A program made the translations under genes and the position numbers. A DNA stretch of 64,000 nt from Drosophila miranda (lineage: Eukaryota; Arthropoda; Insecta; Diptera; Drosophilidae): positions 2,108,001 to 2,172,000 of the forward strand of contig NC_046675.1 of NCBI RefSeq assembly GCF_003369915.1. Reading direction: 5' to 3'. Position 1 is the stretch's first letter. Each line of letters begins with the position of its first letter. The notes beneath the pieces were generated by a model, which saw nothing but the letters and a program-made list of their open reading frames with translations, was not told the DNA's origin and did no database searches. Positions 1 through 12,350 of this stretch are shown piece after piece.

Positions 1-916
1 AGACAGAGGACGCTGAGTGTGATAGAGAGGGAGAGAACTGCTGAACTGTGGGTGAGTGGTGGCCCGAGTGGGTGTGGATAGGATGAGCGATGTGCGAGTG
101 CCTTTAGCTGATAAAACTGGGTGCGGAGCGGCTAAGAGAAAGTTGAACCCTGAGTAACAGAGTGGTTCAGCGAGTAGATCACATCTCAGACAGTTCTCCT
201 TGGGATAGATCAGGAAAGAGACTGATCAGCGAAGAGCTTAGAGGTGGAAAGGGCAATGAATTCTCAAGAGAATGCCCGGGGCAATGCCAAAATTGAGGGA
301 ATGATCTGATGATCGGAATAGAGCAGGTTGAAAGATCAATGGCATAAAAGCAAAAAGAGAGTGGAGCTTTCAATTGGAATCACAGATCTCTTGAAGATCC
401 TCAAAGAAAGATCCAAATAGAAAGATGATCATCGTCGAAAAGACTGATCACTGATCAGTGAACAGCAATAATTAGCAGCGAAATCCATTAGAGATTTGTA
501 TTCCCAAAGAAACCACGGATAATCTAACAACAATCTCTTGCCGCATTCCCAGAAAAGTAGACCCAAAACTCGGCTGACAACATAATTACAACAAAATATC
601 AATAATCCCCAAGGGATCCAAGGGACCCATGGGGTTATCTCATGAAATCAACATATCAAAACAAACAATTATACCTATGTATCTACGGAATGTATCTATC
701 ATAAGCCAAGCACAAGCACACAGAGAGAGGGGGAGATACAGATACAGATTGATCGATCATGAGACGAGACAAGATTGGGAGAGTCAAAGTCAGGCAGTTG
801 AAATAATTATGAAATGTCAAACTTGTGTTCGCGCTCGATTACGCCACTTGACATGGCCAATTAATCTCGGCTTAATTGGTTTGTGCCACAACAAACAGGC
901 ATTGACTCTGAGACTG

Positions 917-1426
917 AGATACAGATACAGCACAGATACAGATACAGATACAGATGGAGACTGGGACACGGCACGACCGCACCGCACCGCATCGTATCCC
1001 ATCCCATCCCATCGATATTGATGTGCATTCGACTCTGATTTTGTCTCTTTTTGTGGCGCAACTCCTGGCTGGTGGTTCCTCGAAATTTGTCATATTTACC
1101 GTCGGACAAGTGATCGATATGCGTTGAAGGTTGGCCCCCAAAAGGGAGGCCCGGGGGCCCTGGGAGGATGGCATCGTTTTTCTGCCCAGAACCAGAACCG
1201 GACCGGAATCGCGATCCGAGGATGGGGGCTAGCACGGCCCGGCCCGCCGTCGCTTGTAGACATTTTATCAGATTCTTTAATTGCGTAAAACATTTTTGGA
1301 TTCTTCACGTACGAAATTCCAAAACACCGTAGCTTGTTAAAATTCTTCTATCACTGAGCACAGCGGCGGCTGTATCTGTATCTGTATCGGTATCTGTATC
1401 TGTGCGGGGGTCTGTATCTGTATCCG
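917..1426. repeat. Inverted pair of CAGATA/TATCTG microsatellites
   Basis: GATACA-unit repeats at 917-955 face TGTATC-unit repeats at 1370-1426, separated by about 415 bp. The arms are imperfect reverse complements, so a transcript through here could fold into a long-stem hairpin. A shorter copy of the first arm sits at 733-750. Probably ordinary microsatellite expansion. Confidence 0.7.
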
Positions 1427-2701
1427 ATTCTGCTTCTGTGTGTGTGTATGCTCTGAAGAGACGGACAAAAGGCGACAGAAAATCGAAATCAACGATCGAA
1501 AGAGACAGCCAGCGGCAGGCAGCCAGAAAGAGATGGCTGGCATTGCGATGTGGAACGTACGAAACGCCAATTAAGAAATTGACAAATTAAAGCTGAATGC
1601 TTTTTATAATCAAAACAGACAAAGCAAATAAGCCCGGCCAGAAGTGGCAGCAGACTCTGGCTGTGGCTGTGGCCAACAACTTGTTCGAGGTTGTTTAAGA
1701 AATTTATGAATTTTTATTATTTTTATTGCCGCACACGAGCAGGAGGCTCCCCCGACAAGTGTCTCTCGGTGGACAGAGTTTTGTTGTTTAATTTGTAATA
1801 TATTAAACATTTTTGCATATTTTATATATACCTATTTGTACATATATTCCGAGGAAAATAAAAGGAGGATAAAAAACTTTCTATTTTAGGTGACTGGCAG
1901 CAGCTGTCGTGGTCGTGGTCGTCGTTCGGTAGCAGCCAATCGGCAGCGGCAAATTAACGCAACGGCTTGTTACAGACGCGTTTTACAATCTCGGCGCATT
2001 TTTTTGCTGGTTTACTGCTTGCTGGTTGCTGGTTGCAGGTTGAACGTTGCACGTAGCAGGTTGCAGGCAATCAATCGATCAACCGATCAAGCGATCAACG
2101 AGCGAAAGCTGCATCGCTTTCGGCCATGTCAAAGTCCTTAGCCACAGCAGGAAGGCAGGCAGTCCGGCAGTCTGGCAGTCCGGGAGTCAGGAAGACAGGA
2201 CGAAGACCAATCGATGGCCAACGATGGCTGCTGCCTGCATTCGCATTCCGAAATGACAAAACAGTTAAAAAATAATTAATTGCGTTGCCTTAAATGGCCT
2301 AAAGCGGTTTGGCTTTTTGTCCCTCCCGTTGCTGCAGCTTTTTGCTGCTGCTACTGCTTCTGGCTCTGGCTCTGGCTCTTGTTTGCAAGCTGCAACAACC
2401 ACAAGAGGAGCAACAAGTGCGTTGCTGGTTTGCTCGCTCATTGCCCATTTTGGCCATTGTTTTTATTGCCCGCCTGGACGGGGCTATCGGCCAGCAGCCA
2501 GCAACCAGCAGCCAGAAGCCACTTTAGGGCTTATTAATGATGGATTCTCCTCAATTCCCTCGCGACTTTTGTTTTATTGCGCAATGCGGCAAAGGCACTT
2601 TTTCCCCCCCAAAAATGAAAATGATGATGAGGTTGGTTCGGGTTTGGGGTTGGGGTTTGGGGCTTACAAACAAAGAGCCCGAATGTATGTCAACGGGTAC
2701 A

Positions 2702-2728
2702 GTCGTCCGTCCGTCTGTCTGTCAGTCC
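2702..2728. repeat. GTCY-type tetranucleotide repeat
   Basis: Run of GTCC/GTCT units. Such runs are known at one end of the Drosophila mini-me/DINE repeats, but the rest of that element is not visible next to it here. Confidence 0.5.
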
Positions 2729-5389
2729 TGCATGACAAATGAACAATGCGGGGAGAGGCTCTCTGGTGAGAGCTCGCTACTAAACGTTTTGGCAGCTTGG
2801 CGACTAATTTGGGCCAACACAATGATGATTCCGAGGATGATCATAATGTGGTAGCCACATGGTCGAAGGGGGCTCAATAAAAGGAATTAAGAGTAATTTC
2901 TCCAAGATTAACAGTACATTTATTCAACGAATGTCGGATCAGGCTTTCGAGCTATCTATTGTTCTGTAAATGGGATAGTTATAGATAAATATAAAGGATA
3001 AAGGAATCTGTTACATGAAGCTATCTTGCACTTATCGAACAAAAGTAGGACAGCGTCACCTATCGAGCGAATAAATGCCAGAAACAACCTTTTCCAATGC
3101 GTTTATTTTTGCATTTGGAATTCGATACTTATATAAGCCAAACCTAAATATAAATCAAGATTCTTATCGCTTCCCGAGTGTAACAAATAACAAATTTTCA
3201 CTTTTACTTAACAAATGATCTCAGACAGCGACGAACCCCGAAAAAACACAACATCAAGATCGAATAGCTACATCTCGATCGTTATGGCTTTGTAAAGTAT
3301 CTATAACGGCTTAACGCGCTGACTTCCAATAACTTGAGACCAAAATTGGCAGCCACAGGGCCAAGATATTTATGTAAACAGAGAGGGGGAAAAGTTGGAC
3401 AACGCCCTAGAGATTACCGATCAGTGATCGACAAGCCAGAGAGTCAATGCATTAGCGATAAATTTCAATCAAATCCGGTCCGATCCGATCCGAAACAACA
3501 CACAAAAACATTTCCCCCACTCTGAAGAGATCCGATCAGTCGTTGCATAATTAGAAAACATCTAAATTTTGTTTTGTTATAGAAATAGTTCTTCGTTTTT
3601 TTTTTTTTTTTGAGAGCACTAAATTAGATTTACGATTCCCGATCAAAGCAGCCAACGCATGGATCGCAATTAAAATCAGCTTAATAGTTCTCCAAGAAAG
3701 GAGACAGACAGATGAAGGGAGGGAATTTCTAAAGTGTGATAATAATTTTATGAAAGAACCAAACGAGGCAACAAATCAATTCAACATAATGCCAATAAAA
3801 AACGATTTGAAGAAGGCATTTACATTCATGAACATAAATCTTGGCCAGGGCACAATGCTAAAAAGATTTCAAGAGAGAGAACCGAAAGAAGACATCCAAC
3901 AATTTCATTATGAGGCCATGAATGAATGCCTCGAATGAATGGATGAATGAACGAAACTAGATTCTGTTTTTCGGGCTTATGGATGGTGGTGCCCTTTATT
4001 GTTGGGACCATTTTGGCGGCGAGTCAGTTGGAGGACCTCACAATTGGTTGAGCGCATTACGGGCGATTAGGTGTTAAACACACAATTCGTTGGGCATTTC
4101 CTAAATTGTCTGACATAATTTATGGCCCGTAGAACATTGAGGCTAGCCCTTGTCCCTAAGCGAGGGGGTTACAATCACGAAAGAAACAGAGAGATGCAGG
4201 TAGGACCCACCGTGGTGGTCATCCCCATCACCATCCCACTCTACCCTCCGTTTTCACTCAAGTGCAAATCCTGAACATGCGCCGCTGGACACTCGACTGG
4301 AATCGCAATGCACCAGCGGCGAGGCTTTCCCTGGCGCCTTGGCGCCGCAATTAAGTAGAAATCATTAAAGTTAAAGTTTAAACCAGAATAAAAATACAAC
4401 AAAAAAAAAACATACACACTCCGAAATTAAGGTTAATGTAAGCCCGGGTCTGCTAATTAAGATATGGATGTCTGAGCCCGTACGCTTCACTGGATCCACA
4501 GGTCCTCCGTCTCCGTCCCACACCCCCGTTGCGGTCCGATTTCTCCACCTTTCGACAAGTCATTGAGCTGTTAAATTTATTTAATGCCTCACAATGGAGT
4601 CGAACATGTTGCCACTGGCTTTATTATTAATTTTTATTGCTGTGCGATTGAGACAAGTTAATTTTGTGTCCGTTCTTATTCTGGAGAAACGGGTGCCTGT
4701 GCCTCGGCCTGTCTTGGCTCCGTCACGGATTCCCATGATCCGAGGACCTGCGCAGCAACCTGCTGCGCTTTTGTCTGCAACCCCTCGAACATCAAGTGCC
4801 GGGTCCTGCCTGCCCAGGCTCGTCCTTTTCTCTCGCTCAATGAATGTGGCCCTTCATTCATGCCTCGAGAGTTTCCATTCACCTCGCAGCACTGCCGGGC
4901 TGTGGGTGTGTCCCAAATGGATTACACTAATGCGCTTGTTGTCCTGTGTCCAGCCCAGCCCAGCAATTTAATGCACTCACCGCACTCTCACTCGAGAGAT
5001 CGACCGAGGGAGAGAGGATTTAATGATGTTCCCATCAAGTTCAAGTACTCGGTGTCGGCGAATTCGCAAAAAGGATTTTCGGTTTTGTTACGAGAACAAC
5101 AAAATCCTTTCATATGTTTCAAGAACCCTTCATATTTCATCATGTCACAAAGTCAGAGACACTTGAGAGTGGCCAGAAGTGTCTATTGTCGCCAGATCTC
5201 TTGTCCATTCCAGTTCCACGTCTGCCACTGATCCTCTTCAAGTGTAGGTGAGCGCACGAGCCGACTATAGGGTGCTCCCTATGACTAAGCAGATCTCGAG
5301 ATTCTGGAACTGATGCGCTTAACTCTTTGACTTTGTTTCGGCCAAGAAGATCAGCCCGAGCTGAGACCAAGACAACTTTGAACATGGCC

Positions 5390-5395
5390 TTTATT
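5390..5395 (-). terminator. Poly(A) signal for ND-20L
   Basis: AATAAA on the minus strand, about 42 bp past the ND-20L stop codon. The only canonical signal close to that stop, so likely the one used. Confidence 0.7.
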
Positions 5396-5436
5396 TAAGT
5401 TGATCTTTTACACGACTAAAACTAAATTCGATCGGT

Positions 5437-6072
5437 TTACTTGCGGTACCACATCTGAAGGGTACGCATGCGGCGCACCTTCTTCTGCAACTGCAGAAGG
5501 CCGTACAGCAGGGCCTCGGCAGTGGGCGGACATCCAGGCACGTAGATGTCCACTGGGACAATCCGGTCGCAGCCGCGAACCACGGAGTAGGAGTAGTGGT
5601 AGTACCCGCCGCCGTTGGCACAGCTCCCCATCGAGATGACCCAACGCGGCTCCGGCATTTGGTCGTACACCTTGCGCAGGGCCGGCGCCATCTTGTTGGT
5701 CAGCGTTCCGGCCACGATCATCACGTCCGTCTGACGGGGCGAGGCGCGAAAGACCATGCCAAAGCGGTCCATGTCGTAGCGAGGGGCTGCAATGTGCATC
5801 ATTTCGACGGCACAGCAGGCCAGGCCAAAGGTCATCGGCCACAGGGACCCCTTGCGGCCCCAGTTCAGCAGATCGTCCAGTCGGGCCAGCGTCCACTCCG
5901 ACCAGGAGTTCTGGTTCCGTCCGAAAGGAGAGTAGCCCCGCTTGGCCGGCTTCTGGCGGACGTCATCATACACCGGCATGGTCTTCTGCTCACGAATCCA
6001 CAAAGAGCCGACAGCCGGTCCACGGGGCAGCAGCATCATTGCATTCTTATACATTTTGAGGGAGCCAAACAT
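5437..6072 (-). CDS. ND-20L: NADH:ubiquinone oxidoreductase 20 kDa subunit paralogue (NDUFS7/NuoB/PSST family)
   Basis: Single open exon of 211 aa. The family subunit carries iron-sulfur cluster N2 of mitochondrial complex I next to the quinone site. Seen here: a basic, mitochondrial-targeting-like N-terminus, then the NuoB core with the tandem Cys pair C86-C87 in [12 protein letters not shown]151 in MGSCANGGG and C181 in [10 protein letters not shown], the four expected 4Fe-4S ligands. Length matches human NDUFS7 (about 213 aa). All motifs are intact and there is no intron or frameshift, so it appears functional. The assignment to ND-20L (CG2014 in D. melanogaster) rather than the main ND-20 gene rests on remembered synteny with Ptp99A, and on the unusual lack of introns. 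An upstream DRE at 6394 and a downstream AATAAA at 5390 frame the unit. An alternative start at Met7 or Met12 is possible. Confidence 0.93.
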   Translation of the reverse strand: MFGSLKMYKNAMMLLPRGPAVGSLWIREQKTMPVYDDVRQKPAKRGYSPFGRNQNSWSEWTLARLDDLLNWGRKGSLWPMTFGLACCAVEMMHIAAPRYDMDRFGMVFRASPRQTDVMIVAGTLTNKMAPALRKVYDQMPEPRWVISMGSCANGGGYYHYSYSVVRGCDRIVPVDIYVPGCPPTAEALLYGLLQLQKKVRRMRTLQMWYRK

Positions 6073-6393
6073 TCTGCTGAATATTGAAAGTAATAGTTTG
6101 TTACTTAGTCGGGACTTTGAAAGAATTCTCTTACTTTTTACTGCTTGCGTTATTTGTTACGAGTTTGACTGAGTTTTCGCTATGTACGGAACACAGATTT
6201 GTGAGAACAGATTGATAGGAATCGATTTAGTCAAGTTTTAAAGGTCACTAGGTTGTCAAGACTATAACTCACAGCCTACTATTAAATAGTTTACTTTTCC
6301 TAATTTGTTCAATCATTCAGAATCTCTGTTTCAGGGCTCAGACCCTTCTTTTTTAGGGCCGGAAATCAAAAGCTCCAAAAATATCGACTACAC

Positions 6394-6401
6394 TATCGAT
6401 A
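6394..6401. promoter_or_regulatory. DRE motif (TATCGATA), probable ND-20L promoter
   Basis: Perfect palindromic DREF element about 320 bp upstream of the ND-20L start codon. DRE elements are typical of promoters of housekeeping and mitochondrial genes in flies. It marks a probable transcription start region between 6.1 and 6.4 kb; the exact start cannot be read. Confidence 0.55.
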
Positions 6402-8620
6402 TTACGCATACAGTTGCCACATGAAAAAAAGAACCAAGTTCTCCAAACTAATATTGAAAAAGGCGCTGCAATTATCGTCTAGTAATTCATGTTTCATGTT
6501 AATCATATATTTCTCTCACTCACTTTGATTGCTTTTCCCATAAGGTCCATAAGCTGGTCTCAAAAAAATGCCAGTGAGCTAAACTCACACTTAAGTCTAG
6601 TGGAATAATTGAACGCCCAGGAAGCCCTGACCATCTCTATTTAGAATAATCAAAAATATGAACTTGTCATTAAAATTCTTTCTAAGTATCTCCTCTCCTT
6701 CCTTGTCCCCTGATCACCATTATAATGAATACCTATACATTGTAAATATGTACAACCATTCGGCGTTATAATCAATCCAAAAACTTGAACACTCAGAGGC
6801 ACTGGGCCTGGGCGGACAGCGAACAGCGAACGGCGAACGGCGAACAGGAATCGTTAGACTCATAAATACGCATGAAGCATCCATTCATACAGCATCCCAT
6901 CCCAATCCCAATCTCGTCCCAGCGAGATCTTTTAAAGGAAATTATTAGCTGATTGCAGCAGCAGCCCCCGCTGCCTTGGGTATTTAATGGAACATGGAGC
7001 AGATGGATCCGCGCGGAGCTTACGCAATCGATTCACGGGCTCATTACGGAGGCGAAGACGGAGCGTCACCGATTCATGGAGTCATGGCGCTGGCGCAGCT
7101 GGCGTCAATACCCAGAGCCAGTTATTTTATATATATAAATATATGGTTTTTTTGTGGCTTTTAATTAACGCTTTTGCACAATGCTTGTCTAATTACGCCT
7201 ATGGTGCCAGAGGCACGACAACAAAACGGCACAGACTACTAAATCATCAATATTGTCAGCAGCCGCAGTGGCAGTGGCAGTGGCAGCCACAAGCAGCAGC
7301 AGCAGCAGCAGCTGGCAAAGAATCCTTCAGGATGAGAGCAATAGAAAAACTGTTGGCTGGCAGACAACGACAACAGCAACATCAAGCAGACAGCAGAGGG
7401 TAGACGGCAGACGGCAGACGGGGAACACATTTACCGACTACGATCATCGCATGGCAATTAGGCATTGGCCGCATTTGATGCATCATTAATTGAATTAAAT
7501 TTGCATTTAAATGTGCACCTATCCTCTGTATCCTATGTATGAATGGGTTAGAGGGGTTCCCATTCCCAGCCACCAGCCACCATCACCAGGCCATCTCTCT
7601 CGCTGGATGGTTCCCGGCTCCCAGTTCCCAGTCAACCCGTCTGCCCTGACAATAGGCCCGCTGATGAAGTCATATCGAAGCCAAGTTTGTATCGACTACG
7701 CATTGCATTGGGAACGCGGTGAAAATGCCAATTTAAAATGGCTAAAATAAATTGGTTTCCTTTGGTTCGCTCGCTCGCTCGCTCTCTGGATGGCGGTTGC
7801 TTGACCGACCGACCGGCTATCCAACGCAAAATAGACTATCATCAATTTAAAATCAATATGTCACATAAATTGGAAGGGAAATCAACGCCAAAAGCCGCAA
7901 ACAATATTGGCAAGGAAAATGTGAAAAAAGAGAAGAGCGAGCGAGAGAGAGAGAAACAATCAAATAAATAAAATAAAGGAAAAACAAGAAGGTAAGGCTG
8001 GCCTCGATGACCGAAACTTGGGATACACTTTCGGAATGATCGTTGTATTGGAAGCATGACTTGGTGATCCCCAAAATAAAGGCTTAATAGATAGGATTGG
8101 TGCCTATTTCTATGCCATATACCTTATATCAAGTCGAAATCATGAAGCCCTCTGTGAGAGTACATCAAAAATGGACAAAGGCACTGCAGAGTCCAGTGCG
8201 ATTACTTTGCTATAATTCGTCGTCATCGCTGGAGCTGCTGCTGCTGCTGCTACTGTGGCAGTGGCTGTGGCTGACATCGTCGCTTGGGTTTTATTGGCCA
8301 CTTTTGGCCACATCAGCGACAACGATGAGACAAGCGAGCGAGCTTCCTGTCCCCTAGCCGAACGTAGGATGTGCTCCTCTTGGACAACTTGCCATTATTA
8401 TGCGCATGTTGCATTGCATTGCATTGTTGCTCTTGGCCGGGCTTTGGCTCTGCGGACTGCCTCTGACTCTGACTCTGACTGTGGCTCTCTGGTTGTTGTT
8501 GCCGGATTTGTCAGCGATCCTCAAAGTGATAAAAATTGCTCGTAAATCCTTAACGAGTGGAACTAACACGCGCTGGCTCGCTCACTAACCAAAGTTGCAC
8601 CACTTCACCTACCCAGGGCA

Positions 8621-8647
8621 CCCGTACCCGTACCCGTACCCGTACCC
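8621..8647. repeat. CCCGTA hexanucleotide microsatellite
   Basis: About four and a half tandem copies of the six-base unit. Confidence 0.85.
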
Positions 8648-10995
8648 CATCAGCAGATCACCAGCGCTCCCTCCTCCCTCCCTGACTTCTCTACACCACA
8701 TTTGTCTTTTTAGTGAACTCCTAAAACAACATGCCAAATGGAACAATGGCCGATCCAGCGACCGAAATGGACGCGCTCATCTCTTGATCTGCATTGTTAG
8801 CAGGAACAGGAGCAGAAGCAGAAGCAGAAGCAGGAGCTGTGGCAGTGCCAGTGGCAGAAACAGGAGCTGCAGAGGCATCATCGAAACAGACTGCTCTCCA
8901 ATTTCATTGTGACTCTGGACTCTTTGCATTCGGCAGAACTCACACCAGTGCGAGGGGCCAGTTTATGCACACCAAACACCAAATTGACTCCATTAAATTC
9001 CAATTGTCCCAATGTTCTTCAACGGAGCTGCGACTGGAGCGGAGTGGAGCGGAGTTCAGTGAGGACTGCCGCAACATTGTATTGGGATTGCTGTCAAAAG
9101 TGTGCTACAAAACATTCTCCCACATGCGTAGCTCAAGGTTGAACTCTTCATGGATCCGAATAGATCATTGGCCAGAGATTAACCTCTGTCCCCCTTAGCC
9201 GCACTTATTCCTTGGCTCTTTCTCATAGAGAACTCAGCTTCATGGCATTCCTCGGTCTGGTAACGTGGGTGTCCGTCCTTCTGCTTCAACTTTCGTTTAA
9301 TGGGAATGAATAAATGTAATATATTTCCCCAAAAAGTTCCCGACATCGTAATTATCCCCACATGCTACAGGTTCAGATAAAGAACAATTAAGCCTTAATG
9401 TCCTCCCCATAAACACTAATTTAACAGCTCCACACGAAGCCCAGAAACTAAAGTTAGTGGTACGAGTCGAATCAGATCGAAACCATATGGTGGTCAACCA
9501 ATTAAAGATGCAAAAGACAAAAGACCCAAAGAAACCAAATCGAAGGAAAACCAACTGACAATAAAATCAACAAATTTTCGTATTTAACGATCGGCAAATT
9601 AACATACATTTACACATGCCCCAGAGCTGGCCGGGACGGGGACGTAACCGGGGGCAGAGTCGGAGACTGGGGCTGGGGTTGGGGCCGGGGCCGGGTGCTA
9701 CCAAAACAAACGGGTTTCGAGGCAGGCCACCGTCAGTCAAAGCAATCGACCACCCAGATCAAACAGAGGGAGAGAGAGAGAGAAGGAGAGAGACACTCGT
9801 ACAGGCCCCTCTCCACCCATGACTACGCTTTATAAGTAGGTGTTGACAGTTCGTTATAATAATAACTACTTTAAAATAAAGCCCCGACCCAGAGCCGATA
9901 ATTAATTACGAACGATTAATGACAATGTTATCTAAGCGCATGACAAACGCCGCGGGAGCAGCGGCAGGCGGACGGACAACCCGACAAACGGACGAATGCC
10001 TCCACTTGTCGGGCGTTTCGCTTGAGTTCAGATGAGTTCAAGCAGTGCGAGGGCGTGGCAAGCGGCTGCCTGCTGTTTTCGACTAACTGTTCTGCTTAAT
10101 TTGCGAATGATTTGATAAACGAACGTCTCCATTTTCGTTTGCATACCCTAACGAAGGGCATTGGGACTTTGAGCAGAGCTTTGCTATAGGCATTTCCGAA
10201 CCAGAGGATATCAAATACTTCGGCCTCTACTTCGCTTTCTTTTCACATAACGGTATTGTCACCAGGGCGGCCACCCAATCGGCGGGGGGAACTGGGCTAA
10301 GCGGCGGCGACTGCTTTGAACTGCTTGCTTTCGTTGTGGTCGCATGTAAGAACATCACTTACATTACCCCTGGACCATTTGTATTTGCTCTCTGTCTACG
10401 AAACACACATATGTATTTATGTTTCATTTTTTACCGCACTTTCACTTCGCCGCTCTCTCTCTCTCCCCCTCTTGGGCCACAGCACCACCACTTTGCTCCG
10501 GCGGATAATTAATGTGCGCCGCGACCCGCACCCGGGCCCGGAGTGTCCCTAAGTAGGGTGCGTCCCCTCCTAATACATAATTACGTTGTTTCATTAACAG
10601 CATTAGCGGCGATAATATTTCACTCGCACTCGCATCGAAGGAGCTGCATCTTGAAGTGGAGGTGTCGTCTGCCCTGCCGCTGGTCTCCACCGTGATTTAT
10701 CGGCATTAGGCGCATCGTTTAAATGCCTATCGGTGGGTGGCAACTAGAGATGCACGGAATGCACTTTTGGTATCTACTATTCGTGGGCATAAAGGCAGAA
10801 ATAAAGTATCCCAAGAGATCCTCCACTAGGGCATGTTCCAATGCTGATGCCCCCTATATTTTAGTCCCAACATCCAACTGAAAACTTCACGCTCTCATCT
10901 CTAGCTCTCTGCATTCACGCGTTATGGACTATTAATGCAATGGGTTGTGAACGGGCAGACGTGGCGGCATTGATCATGCTCCCCGTAAAGTCTTC

Positions 10996-11020
10996 TGTGT
11001 GTGTGTGTGTGTGTGTGTGT
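10996..11020. repeat. GT dinucleotide microsatellite
   Basis: Uninterrupted TG repeat of about 12 units. Confidence 0.9.
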
Positions 11021-12323
11021 CCCTGCCTTTCTTTTCAGATTTTGGGGCGCAAAACTGACTAATGCAATCTCAAGTATGTGCGACACGCTGGCTAGGGTAG
11101 CAGCTTCAACATGTGGCCGTGGCGCTGATGACGATGAGGAGGGTGCACCCTCCCCCCATGCCCGCCAGAATCCACTCGTAGATGAGTCTGAGGGACTGTG
11201 GAGGGGGCGGAGGCCTCTGTCGAATTTATGTGCAGCGGCATGTTGCCATTGGCTTGCCGCTTGGTGGCAAGTTCTCGCACGCATTTAAATACCTAATAAA
11301 AGTTACACTTGAAAATTAATGAGCAGCATTTCAGAGACAGCATTTATGGAACACGACAAAGTGACAACACTTGAATTAAGTTGTTCCCATCTCCCCAGTC
11401 CCAGTCCCAGGCCCAGGCCCAGTCCCATCTCCATCTCAGGATCCAGCTACAGTTCCAGTGCCAGTACCAGCTCTCTTTCTGATCGTCTTTCAGATGTCAC
11501 TCCATGGCATTGCCATTCCACGCCTGTCTCTGGTCTCTGGTATCTGCTCTCTGGGCCAGACTGTGCTGCGCGCCTTGCCGAGATTTCGTTTTAGTTGGTG
11601 TAATAAATTTTGTGGTTTAATGGGGCGGGCGTTTGTCGACGTCAGTGGCTGCTGCATCGAGCGGCTCCTGCTGCCGCAGCGGCATGACTCTGAAGTTTTT
11701 CACTTTGATATTCGAGCGTCTATTAATGAAAACGTCGCGCTGCAGTGGGGCGGCCTTTTTTGGCCTATTTTATAGGGCACACTTCCTTTTTTAATGCACT
11801 CCAGCGAACCATCGAGCCATCGAATGAGGGAACGTCTTAAGCCAGAGTAAAGCACATAAACGATGCCATTAAAGTGACAAAAATTGACACTAATCATGCT
11901 TGGATGCCACGTAAAGGGGTGGCCGACCATTTGTTTTGGGGGCCATAGCAGGCAGACCCAGACCCAACATTTTGTAGCGCTGTCATGTTCAGGACGGGTC
12001 CATAATTTATGTATCAACACTAAGAGATCGTTAGTGCCAGACAGGGTCAGTGCTGCCACAGCAGAAAAATTCAAAAAATCCAGCCCTTAATGAACAAAAA
12101 AGGCCCAATAAGCATACAAGGGATACATGGATACAAAAATTTAATTTGGATTAAAATTGGTAAGCAACAAATTTTATACACATGCAAATTTTGTAATTAC
12201 TGAGACCATATTTAAATTGAAAATCATTCGGAAATAAATTAGTAAAGCTTAAGCCAAGAATGTGTATATTCCGCCGAGGTATTCCCTCGGACAGCTATCG
12301 ATACCTGGCTCGAGCCCAATACC

Positions 12324-12350
12324 AACACCGACACCGACACCGACACCACC
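12324..12350. repeat. ACACCG hexanucleotide microsatellite
   Basis: About four tandem ACACCG units. Confidence 0.8.

Larger units (their letters stand above)
1..5389. other. Non-coding stretch, no gene recognised
   Basis: No open frame here has the look of a conserved protein; the longest frames (for example at 4594-4971 and 629-1021) are low-complexity or arise from repeats. Visible content: CAGATA-type repeats at 733-750, 917-955 and 1370-1426, a CAG/CTG-like stretch near 2340-2390, a GTCY run at 2702-2728, an A/T-rich patch at 2880-3300 and a T run near 3597-3612. It lies downstream of ND-20L (which is transcribed leftward), so it may hold that gene's flank or regulatory DNA or introns of a gene starting outside the window. 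Confidence 0.6.

Noticed and set aside
629..1021. 130-residue plus-strand frame
   Set aside because: Largely made by the GATACA microsatellite; no family pattern and no splice context.
4594..4971. 125-residue frame with a hydrophobic start
   Set aside because: Looks like a signal peptide but the rest is compositionally random, with overlapping frames on both strands and no recognisable domain.
5408..5896. Second long minus-strand frame and the opposing plus-strand frame in the ND-20L region
   Set aside because: Shadow frames of the NuoB coding sequence, which holds all the conserved motifs.
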